Shown here: positions 9,001 through 14,400 of the stretch, piece by piece | How positions within the stretch are numbered: the stretch's first letter is position 1 | Layout: every line of letters starts with the position of its first letter | NCBI RefSeq assembly: GCF_014653695.1 | Contig: NZ_BNAR01000016.1 | Location: 62,001-126,000 of the forward strand | Direction: 5' to 3' | Length of the DNA: 64,000 nt | From: Lentzea cavernae | GTDB lineage: Bacteria; Actinomycetota; Actinomycetes; Mycobacteriales; Pseudonocardiaceae | Notes under the pieces: generated by a model | The model's input: only the letters and a program-made list of their open reading frames with translations | The model's database searches: none | What the model was told of the DNA's origin: nothing | Position numbers and translations under genes: made by a program

Positions 9001-9833
9001 ACCACGCGTTCCCGTGGCGTGATCCCGGAAGTCCGGTGCGGCGGGTGTACGGGCCGTTCGCGGCCGCGGACGGATCGCTGCACCCGGCGGTCCGGGCGGG
9101 ATCCGATCGGATCACCGCGCACATGACCGGCGGCAAGGCCCTGCTGAAGGCCATCGCCGCCGACCCCGCTGATCGCCGGTTGCCCACCGTCGGGCCGAGG
9201 GAGATGGAACGGTTGTGGCCGTTGCTCGAAGCCGACGTGGTGCGCGAAGTGCGGCGGTTGGTGGACGGTCCGCAGCCCGGCTGGCGGCCTCCCGCGCGAC
9301 CGATGATCCTGGCGCTCGAACACGTCCGGCCGCACGAACAGGCACTCGTCGGCAAGTGGGGACTCAGTTTGTCCACTTCGGACTCGGTGTCCGCCGATCG
9401 TCCATCGGTGACCAACGGGCGCGTTCTCGGGCTGTACCTGGGCGCGGTGCTGCGCAGCAGGGCCGAGGAGGACAGGTGGGGTGCGGAGCACGTGCGGTTC
9501 CCGAGCTACGCCATGCAGGTGGGCGGCGCCGGCGTCTACACGATGACCGCGGAGGGGGCGGCGAACTTCACGGCCTTCGCCAACACCGGGCTCCTCGCGG
9601 GTGCCCGCTCGCCGCAGTACGACACCGAGGCGATCAACGCCCAGTTCGTCCGGTTCACGGTCACGCTGCCGGACGCCACGGGCCGGATGCGGAAGCTGCC
9701 CGTCGCCGCGATGGTGTTGCTGGACAACGCCTTCGACCCGGTCGCGAACCGGCACGGCATCGTCACCGTGGACTACGGCGACGACTACCTGGTGATGTTC
9801 GAGGGGTCGGTCAAGCAGGAGGTCGTGGACTGA
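3..9833 (+). CDS. Giant multidomain effector, 3' part: C39-like peptidase and two repeat-array/SET-like modules
   Basis: The frame is open from base 3, so the gene starts outside the window; at least 3,276 residues are visible. In order: a region with GHHFATV and LENYS motifs (about 560-1060, no family recognised); a C39/papain-like cysteine peptidase (Cys in TTCVPAAV at 2052, His in DHAVHLG at 2700, Asn-Asp at 2754-2759); then two copies of one module, 3000-6390 and 6391-9830. Each module has a helical lead-in, seven WRP repeats, a basic stretch and a SET-like domain. SET-like features in both copies are GRVLGLYLG, NFTAFANTG and VDYGDDYL, matching the G-x-x-x-Y-x-G, N-x-x-x-F-x-N and DYG-x-x-Y positions of SET methyltransferases. 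The part before the modules is paralogous to the last 800 bases of the window, which belong to a giant with a WXG100-like N-terminus, so a T7SS substrate is inferred. Target and activity are unknown. Confidence 0.85.
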   Translation: MTSAYQVESAGGAVFATARPSDVPARPEIRVARDGTLAINGWKPVAGTGPVTEAREFFAAPEVLAAAQKTLRRLGSRVSLAVDDTRIVLGDGTRQVLHRVVPRTGELTTDSSSHVAGVVQNGRPDTLVLGSGDQTAFVPMSVDGSEVTGARHLAEGLVETATHGEPAALTPGRAAEFARRDQPGTPGSLPGRSYGELVANRALLDEVSQNAGVNQHAWAKPGQMYVAVPIPEGRPVLAADQATGHHFATVIAESADGRSQITLENYSRSGETHEIVRAAVEAELRRGSGDPALAAALEGVRKTGFDGADPIARARAGQAMATHLGLVPGPEQWHFRMYTKDSGETFFDQHAQGRTIAPLFVVAAGGLSGFSPVTVGFDQGQRTAPADALVGVRSTARDVARAAVARADLGLPLPQVTVSGFSAGRAGFADAVARGRAEQVLATFQEAVAGELHRLQGNEKTVEEIAAHVELGRGHDRMATLRVSFDEPAARDPRHEAALAYDRVAHGLPELVLPPQELRSRMAEFDALADDFVHHAPSAGTRDRLTGVDRALAAVTDPALKAGVRTFVNDALLASSLTPVRETSLHLVPANRIDQLLDDLTAELAHGRDPFARRSSPLHGLAAPENAPLPVRLATLALTNLSPPAREAVAAGPLFTALTARPEALVESLFAATGFEEQYFITTCVPAAVNSAVRAKVPTLASLLHVGRSVADTTERQITRASPEARQKADRPFGRSQETMARKRIADARTEFTAVEDRALRLSQGEQTRAVRQEWRQLTVRWSRTMQKLAAAQLDLPVVPVLTRKVIRGDWTASVAVMSSVFLDRPTRRRTGVDHQNYLGLLQSELAIEPGGGLFGADEVSSERSPAVPLADELTTPQDVDRFWDRVAGRGGTVLSTPDHAVHLGAGTVGGKRVFALNDPMYARPVVLTPDALTAWAAKEDAAAGPALFGGSPATGGATADTAAFLTGGPPARATGTTRESQVPQPVPAGPDAPVARDVPADPVAARAWLEEQARVAEAKLGKLDRAAEERLMAEAVPIVTRWYQPPLALGLPVTRSDRPEQRRFVDAVEAVVAQSFRHRGRVAAVALAERLAAVLGAAPPSTPVGGARGRTTPSTASLLAPPVPDDVATWRPDPGGNGPRTLRAYLDQVDRPGVISTEVGERGAVSPETSIWVTAWVDGMRLAVDVNGSPHTPATAARLSGGLTNAHVVASRWRRTANASLSAPPEEVVAWRPSTSGPGTLREVLEQRDLPPGSTLTRTGAGELHRAVQAWVWAWADRWTNTGGAGPAVEPETVAAASGGLLSVDQVRDRYGALPPREVVEWRPAADGPRTLREVLEQRDLPPGISLERNRRGALNQATTSWIRAWVQGIGDHLVDGRTMSRSDVAELSGGLVNPVTVSQWLRHEQPPAPPRAFLTWAPAPDGTWPRTLPEFLAEYPLPPGITLARRPGGTLGTGITSWIKEWTLSRLRERAEATGFEGALAEVTALVGGLVSRDTLGDWVRDPRSAALPSLPQDLASWLPADQSGPRTLRERLDQLGLPVYPHWVREWARGMRGRIGDSAEPLTPAEVAGMSGIASAAEVRRWWPRSSAGPVVPDDVVTWRPEESGPRTLREYLRQRDLPENMSFDVGGATRLSNNALRWLKAWVQNVQSTGVHGEHLTADAVATLSGDLVVASTVRWWWPKQDVIEPPAHVVRWRPAPDGTGSRTLADHLAGVELPLGISFERTSGSGGGSQRMPGGATEWLRRWAAGMFLETDENGRALEPMAVVELSGGLISRTVAYRWWRQEAETTDKRHLPDDPPTRKRRATITTGMAEVRLDQGRHEMRWESGPGDDDVRIVRAIRHDLVPDAAMDHAFPWRDPENPVERVYAPFAAEDGSLHPAVREGADRITARMSGGKALLKAIAAAPGDGRLADAGQKEMERLWPLLEADVAREVRRLVLGSQPGWTAPARPVTLTPDLVRPHEQVLVGRWGLGLSTPDAPPADRPSVTNGRVLGLYLGAVLRGQEDRERWGAEHPQFPGYAMQAGSFTMTAEGAANFTAFANTGLLADSASPQYDHEAINAQFVQFVVTVPDGTGKPRKLPVVAMVLLDNAFDPVANPHGIITVDYGDDYLTLFEQPVKQEVTEDPPATPDAARAWLADQAGAARASLGKLGEAAYRRLMAEAVPIVSSRYAIPVDLGLPATRSDRPEERRLVDDVEVVVARAFRDGGHAEAVVLAERLAGVLGAAPPQSLLGAARDQTSVRTAARLAQSVPAHVAAWRPAPDGTGPRTLIEHIAQLDRPAGVSAERDRQGRVNAETRAWVRAWLEGLRHDVNGKPYSAAAAAALSGGLVNAKSVSHIWTTASKGNLLETPEEVLTWRPRADGSQTLRGFLDQLDLPRGVDLGRGSGGRLNHVVETWVHAWVDRLRDPGNGGGPAIDPERVAAASGGLVTAEQVREREAARRPVSQLLPPREVVTWRPSADGPQTLREVVERLDLPPGISLERDGTGKLNAATRSWVEAWVRGFGDRVVDGRLVTTGKIAELSGGLVVQNTVSRWLRAGQQTAAPRAVLDWTPAADGTGPRTLGQFLDNHPLPPGVTLVRKGNGGLPTTINSWVREWLLARVRERLASTGFDAALAEVTALVGGLVGKDTIDGWVADIRSSALPALPQDVVSWRPTGSSGPRTLLERLGGPVHAHWVRDWAKSMWDLLSDDTGLPLTAAEVARMSGGLANAEQVARWWPRVGPEVADAAVPPDDVLHWRPLEGGSGTLREYLRQRPLPARVSFETGTSRLSLAAEQWVRAWAQRLQGVRLHGEVLDAEAVARLSGDLVAARTVTSWWGRPVVAEPPAHVVAWRPGPDGPRNLAEHLAGLALPPGISFERRRATGNRAPTLAPEAMAWVERWAAGMSEEVNGDGRRHTARSVAELSGGLVAESTVVRWFRKTAEPKPMASRPATESVGPRPAKRYLPDDGSAAKRRATVEARLDQGRHEMRWESGPGDDEVRIVRAIRHDLVPDPAMDHAFPWRDPGSPVRRVYGPFAAADGSLHPAVRAGSDRITAHMTGGKALLKAIAADPADRRLPTVGPREMERLWPLLEADVVREVRRLVDGPQPGWRPPARPMILALEHVRPHEQALVGKWGLSLSTSDSVSADRPSVTNGRVLGLYLGAVLRSRAEEDRWGAEHVRFPSYAMQVGGAGVYTMTAEGAANFTAFANTGLLAGARSPQYDTEAINAQFVRFTVTLPDATGRMRKLPVAAMVLLDNAFDPVANRHGIVTVDYGDDYLVMFEGSVKQEVVD
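3372..5378 (+). repeat. Seven WRP/helix-turn-helix-like protein repeats, array A
   Basis: Repeat units start near 3372, 3675, 3948, 4233, 4536, 4785 and 5070 and are 83 to 103 residues long. The consensus is P-x-x-V-V-x-W-R-P, then a TLREYL-like helix, LPPGIS, a tryptophan-rich WVRAWV segment, and finally VAELSGGL..TV..WLR. That last part reads like a helix-turn-helix of the transposase/repressor kind. The general layout also recalls helicase-associated (HA) repeats. DNA binding is inference; no structure comparison was possible. Confidence 0.75.
5379..6360 (+). other. Basic bipartite stretch plus SET-like domain, copy A
   Basis: The stretch at 5379-5440 reads DKRHLPDDPPTRKRRAT: two basic clusters about ten residues apart, the spacing of a bipartite nuclear localisation signal. 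The SET-like core runs about 5973-6360, with GRVLGLYLG, NFTAFANTG, INAQF and VDYGDDYL in the order expected of SET proteins. Copy B keeps the same elements. The catalytic Tyr candidate is in DYGDDY. The fold assignment rests on motif order and still needs a profile search. Confidence 0.6.
6762..8790 (+). repeat. Seven WRP/helix-turn-helix-like protein repeats, array B
   Basis: Units start near 6762, 7060, 7356, 7641, 7941, 8202 and 8484. The fourth unit of each array carries a longer insertion (GFDAALAEVTALVGGLV here, GFEGALAEVTALVGGLV in array A), and the fifth is shortened in both. This confirms unit-by-unit correspondence between arrays A and B. Confidence 0.75.
8828..9830 (+). other. Basic bipartite stretch plus SET-like domain, copy B
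   Basis: The basic stretch at 8828-8880 reads AKRYLPDDGSAAKRRA, again two basic clusters at bipartite spacing. The SET-like core follows at about 9411-9800 with GRVLGLYLG, NFTAFANTG, INAQF and VDYGDDYL. All putative motif residues are intact in both copies, so both could be active. Confidence 0.6.
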
Positions 9834-11038
9834 CGGGCCCAGGCGGGAGCGCGTTCGGGGCGGACGCCGATCCCCAGCAGACGGGCGGGACCGCGTTGCA
9901 ACCACGGGTAGCGGCCCAGCAGGCGCATCGGCGGCGGCAGCTCCGAGTGCTCGACCGCCTCGTCCTGCTGGTGCATGAACCGTTGCAGGCCCTGGGTGAG
10001 GGCGGTCGGCCACTGGCGGCGCCGTTGCACCCGGCGGGCGGCACGGTCGATCGCGCGTGGTCGTCCGGCGAGGAGCGGGCCCGCGAGGTAGCGGGCGGCG
10101 GCGACGGCGTCCTGCACCGCCAGGTTGATGCCGATGCCGCCGATCGGGGACATCGCGTGCGCGGCGTCGCCGATGCACACCAGGCCGGGCCTGCTCCAGC
10201 GGCGCAGCCGGTTCAGCTTGACGTGCAACAGCTTCACGTCGTCCCACGACGCGATGCCGGCGACGCGGTCCGCCAGCCACGGGTGGAGTTCGACGAGCTG
10301 TTCGTGCAGCGTGCTGATCGGGCTCTGGCGCAACGCGCTGTCGGCGCCACGCGGGATCAGGTAGTTCATCTGGTAGTAGTCGCCCCGGTCGAGCATCACG
10401 AGCAAACGCTTGCCACTGCGGCGAATCGTGCCGCCGGCGTCCTGGTCGTGCGGCAGGTGCGGCAGCCGGAGCCACCAGGAGTCGACGGGGACGTCGAACT
10501 CCCGCAGGGGCAGACCGGCGCGCAGCACGGAGTCCCGGCCGTCGCAGCCGACGACGAGGTCCGCCCACAACTTGCGGTCGTCCTGGAGTCCTGCCGTTCT
10601 GTCGGTCCAGCGGACGCCCGCGACCCGGCCGTCCCGCATCAGCGGTGACAGGACCTCGGCGTTGCGGATCAGGCGGAACGCCGGCTCGCGTGCGGCGGCC
10701 TCGGCGATCGTGTTCAGCAGGTGCCACTGCGGGACCATCGCGACGAACGGGTGCGGTGCGCGCAGCCGGGAGAAGTCGGCGACGGTCGCCTCGCCGGAGT
10801 CGAACACCATCCGCATGCGGCGCATCGGGTGCCACGGCAGCGTTTCCACCTCGCTCCACAGCCCGAGCTCGTCGAGCAGGGTCAGGGTGGACGGGTGCAC
10901 TGTGTCGCCGCGGAAGTCGCGCAGGAAGTCGGCGTGCTTCTCCAGCACCGTCACCTGGACTCCGGCCCGGGCGAGCAGCAGGCCCAGGAAGAGCCCCGCC
11001 GGACCGCCCCCGGCGATCACGCATCCGGTTCGTTCCAT
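9785..11038 (-). CDS. FAD-dependent monooxygenase (PHBH fold)
   Basis: The product is 417 residues, the usual size for a class A flavoprotein hydroxylase/epoxidase. The N-terminal dinucleotide-binding motif is GGGPAG near residue 10, with an ELEK-type end in VLEKHADF. The mid-domain DG motif is GCDGRDS. The C-terminal ribityl-binding GD motif is CIGDAAHAMSPIGG, followed by GINLAVQDA. It would use NAD(P)H and O2 on a small aromatic or polyketide-like substrate; the substrate cannot be told. The ATG is preceded by GAGGAGAG at good spacing. Its 3' end overlaps the end of the upstream giant gene by 49 bases in convergent orientation. No biosynthetic gene cluster surrounds it, so its link to the secretion island is unclear. 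Confidence 0.88.
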   Translation of the reverse strand: MERTGCVIAGGGPAGLFLGLLLARAGVQVTVLEKHADFLRDFRGDTVHPSTLTLLDELGLWSEVETLPWHPMRRMRMVFDSGEATVADFSRLRAPHPFVAMVPQWHLLNTIAEAAAREPAFRLIRNAEVLSPLMRDGRVAGVRWTDRTAGLQDDRKLWADLVVGCDGRDSVLRAGLPLREFDVPVDSWWLRLPHLPHDQDAGGTIRRSGKRLLVMLDRGDYYQMNYLIPRGADSALRQSPISTLHEQLVELHPWLADRVAGIASWDDVKLLHVKLNRLRRWSRPGLVCIGDAAHAMSPIGGIGINLAVQDAVAAARYLAGPLLAGRPRAIDRAARRVQRRRQWPTALTQGLQRFMHQQDEAVEHSELPPPMRLLGRYPWLQRGPARLLGIGVRPERAPAWARQSTTSCLTDPSNITR

Positions 11039-11343
11039 TGTCTCTCCTCAGTGGTGGTTCAGCCGCGTCAGGGCCGAACCGGCACGCGGGCAACGCCTCC
11101 AGAGCGCCGCTCCTCAGTGTCGGCCCGGGTTCGGGGGGAAGCGCCCACAGGCCGGACGGAGTGCACGGCCGCGACACGATCTCTGCCCTGCCGTCCGGAA
11201 ACCGGGTCCGTGCCGTGGACGAGGTTCAGCGAAGGCACCTGGGTGCGCGAGGGCACACGTGTTGTCCGAACCCGCTTTCTTCCTTCCCCTGCGCGTGCGG
11301 GACTGGTGGGCTCGCTCACGTTGTGGCCGAGGAGAGCCGAATC
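11039..11343. promoter_or_regulatory. Divergent intergenic region, no gene seen
   Basis: This space separates the monooxygenase start from the leader ORF and giant gene on the other strand, so it should hold promoters in both directions. An inverted repeat CCGGACGG (11152-11159) and CCGTCCGG (11191-11198) could be an operator. I cannot point to a convincing -35/-10 pair. Apparent open frames here are extensions of neighbouring genes in GC-rich sequence. Confidence 0.35.
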
Positions 11344-11418
11344 GTGAGTCGAGTTGCCGTCGCAGGCGAGTTCATCTCGTCGCGTGCAGTGCTGTGCCCG
11401 GACAGGACTCGGCGATGA
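11344..11418 (+). CDS. Possible 24-residue leader peptide, coupled to giant gene
   Basis: A GTG at 11344 lies seven bases after GGAGAG. It opens a 24-codon frame whose TGA overlaps the ATG of the giant gene (ATGA). The giant's own ATG has no strong ribosome-binding site just upstream, so coupling from this short frame would explain its translation. The peptide (starts VSRVAVAGEF) resembles nothing I know. It could equally be chance in a GC-rich region. Confidence 0.35.
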   Translation: MSRVAVAGEFISSRAVLCPDRTRR

Positions 11419-14400
11419 GCGGCGAAGACCAGGTGACGCACCTGCCGCGCGCGCTGCAGAAGTTCTTCGGCGTGGTGCTGGGCCTGGAGTGGCCCGAGGC
11501 GAGTGAGGGCGGCCTGAAAGCCCTCTCCGGCGCCTGGGCGGACGTCGCGGACTCCCTGGAGGTTTTCGGCGAGCAGATCGGCTCGGGCACGGCACAGCTC
11601 GACGAAGCCCTGGACGGCGCCCTCGGCGAAGCGATGACGCGAGTCCTGCGCGGCGACGTCGAAGGGGGAGTGGACGCACTCGTCGCCGGCTCGCGCGACC
11701 TGGCGAAGGCGGCGAAGACCGCGGCCGCCGACGTGCAGAAGACGAAGATCATGCTGATCGCGATGGCGGCCCTCGCCCTCGCGACCGTGATCTCGCTGCT
11801 GTGGTCGCTCGTCTTCGCGTGGATGGTGCCCGCGGTGGAGGCGGCGGCGCAGGTCGGCCTGCGATTGCTGCTGCGGGAACTGGCCGCGCGCATCTCGGCC
11901 CTGACCGTGCGGGACGTGGGCGCCGCGATCGTCCGGGCCGGGATCGACGCGGCGAAGTTCGGAGCCATCGGCGGCGCGTTCATGGGAGGCCTCGACGGCG
12001 GCATCCAGGCGGGCCAGATCGCGGCGGGCGTGCGCGACGAGTTCGACCTGGAGTCGTTGAAGGGCTCGGTGATCGGCGGCGTCGTGGGCGGAGCGGTGGC
12101 CGGCGTCGCCCACTCGGCCGCGCGGGGCGTGGTGGCGGGGTTGTCGGCGTCGACACGGGCGCAGCTGCCGGGATACGTGCGCGCGCTGGGGCACCTGGGG
12201 TACGCGGGTGGCCAGATGGTGTCGACGACGGTGGGCAACCCGCTGGTCAACATCGCCACGGGGTCGCGCGGCAACGTGTGGGACGGCCTCATCGGCTCGG
12301 CCTCGCGCGCCGACGGTGTCCACGGAGGAGGGGCCGGGAAGACGGCCGATGTGAAACCGGTCGGTGAACTGTCCATTCCGGACGGGCTGACCTTCTCTGT
12401 CGACGCGCCGGAGGGCGAGCGTGCCGCCGAGAAGGGGGTCGAGTCTGCTTCAGACGGGGGTTCTTCCGTCGCCGCCGATGAGTCCGCACAGTCTTCAGCG
12501 GTGTCCGGCGCAGCCGCACGGGAGAGCCGTGCGGGAGCGGGCGACGCGGTCGCGAAGAGTGCCGGCGGCGGTGTTCGCGTCGTTTCAGAAGATTCTCCGC
12601 GTGCCGGCGCTCAGGTTCCATCGACTGCTCCTTCGGAGGTGACGTCGGCGGCACGTGCCACCGGAACCGTTGCGGCCGGCGAGACGCGGTCGGCTGCGGC
12701 CGTCATTCCTGGTGCCTGGCTCCCCGGTCACGTGCCGAGTGGTGCCGGGCCGAAACTTTCCGCCGCGGTCGGCGCGACCGGGCACGCCGGTCCGGCCGGC
12801 ACGCGGTCGCGAGCGGAGTCGTGGAGCACGGCGCCTGCTGGGCTGCGGGCCGCGGACTCGGTGCGCCTGGCCTCCTCCTTCGCACCCGACGCCCTGCCGC
12901 CGGCTCCGGCGCAGCGGTCCGTGCTGGAGGTGGAGAGCTGGCGGCATTCGCCCGCCTCCGACGCGCCGTGGTTCAGCCCCGCGGCCGAGCCCCTGAGGTC
13001 CGGGGACTGGGAGCACCTGCGGGACGCGGCCGAGGTGCGCACCGTCCACACCGAACTCTTCGATCCCGCTCGCGGCGGCACGGCGGGGCCGGGGCTGGCG
13101 GCTGGTTTCGAACAGCTGGTGCGTTACGACGTGCGCCGCATGGAGGTCCGGCCCGGGCAGTTCGTCCAGGAGTTCACCGTTCGCCTGCGGCTGGACGACT
13201 CGGCGGTCGGGCCGTCCGCGCGCGGGGAGGTCGAGGCCGGACTGCCCGCGCGCGTCGACCGGTTGTGGAACAGGGGTTTCCGGCTGCCCGGCGGGGATCA
13301 GTTCCACCTGCGGGTCGACTTCGTGGGCCGGAACGATCCCGCTCACGCCGACGTCGCCCTGGTGCCCACCGCCGGTGCCGCGGGCAGTGACCAGGTGCGG
13401 TGGCGGGTCGGCGACGCCGCGGTGTTGTCGCACGAGGTCGCGCACTTCGTCGGCCTGGTGGACGAGTACGCGGACGCGCAGCGCGTGTTCCTCGCCGACG
13501 GTGGCGGCCGCGTGCAGCGCGACGACGGCCCCATGGGCACGGCGATCCACCGCGAGGCCCACGTCAAACCCCGTCACCTGTGGCAGGTCGAGCGCACGCT
13601 GGTCGATCAGCTGGGTCCGGTGCGGTCGTGGAACCCGGTGCGCACCACGGCCGGGCTGCCCGACCTCACCGAGCGGACCACCGACGGGCTGGCACCACTC
13701 GAGCGGGCCTTCGACCGGGCAGTGCTCGTCGAGGCGGTCGCCGAGGCCGTGGCCGCGCCACCGGGACCAGCGGCCCTGGTCTCGCAGCTGACCGACCACA
13801 TCGCCCAGCTGCGCCGCCACCTCGCGGCGATGCCGGACGGGTTCGAAACGACGCTGCGCGACCGGCTCGACGTGTGGGAACGCTCGGCCGAGGTGCTCCG
13901 CACCACCCCGGAGGAGGCGGTCGACACCTCCCGGCTGACCCCGCAGGTCGACGGCCTGGAGCAGCTCGTCCAGCAGGTGCGCGACGCACGGCTGACGTTC
14001 GTGAACACCGCGCTGTCCGAGGCACGCGCGGAAGTCGGGGCGGGCGGCAACCCGTTGGCCTGGCATCCGGGCGGAGTACCCGGCGGGGTCACCGCCCGCC
14101 CTGACGCCCGGTTCGGCTTCGAGATCGAGTTCGTCTTCCCCACGCCCGGTCCGATCGGGGAGGAGCTGGAACGGGGCGGCTTCCTCGACTGGGCAGGCGG
14201 GGCGAAGTTCGACGTACCCGAGCACACGGCCGCCGAGGGCAAGTGGAAGCTGGTCGAGGAGCCCGGGGACGTCGACGGCGCCGAGCTGGTCTCGCCGGTG
14301 ATGCGAGGCGGCCCGGACACCTGGCGCGAGGTGTCCGACGTGCTCGACGTCGTCAGGAGGCGGCGCGACGCCGGCGCCGTCCCGGACCCAGGCGGCGTGG

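Larger units (their letters stand above)
6391..9830 (+). repeat. Internal module copy B (tandem duplicate of 3000-6390)
   Basis: Second copy of the module, running to the end of the protein. Its array is 6762-8790, its basic stretch 8828-8880 and its SET-like domain about 8892-9830. Corresponding repeats in the two copies (first with first, fourth with fourth) resemble each other more than neighbours in the same copy. The whole module was therefore duplicated after the seven repeats had already diverged. Confidence 0.88.

Noticed and set aside
7284..11177. Long minus-strand open frame of about 1,300 codons
   Set aside because: It overlaps the left giant and the monooxygenase in another frame and has no recognisable domain; the coding frames there are clear.
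10410..11414. Upstream in-frame extension of the giant effector
   Set aside because: It runs antisense through the monooxygenase and is Arg/Ser/Pro-rich; homology with the giant at 56568 begins only at 11415.
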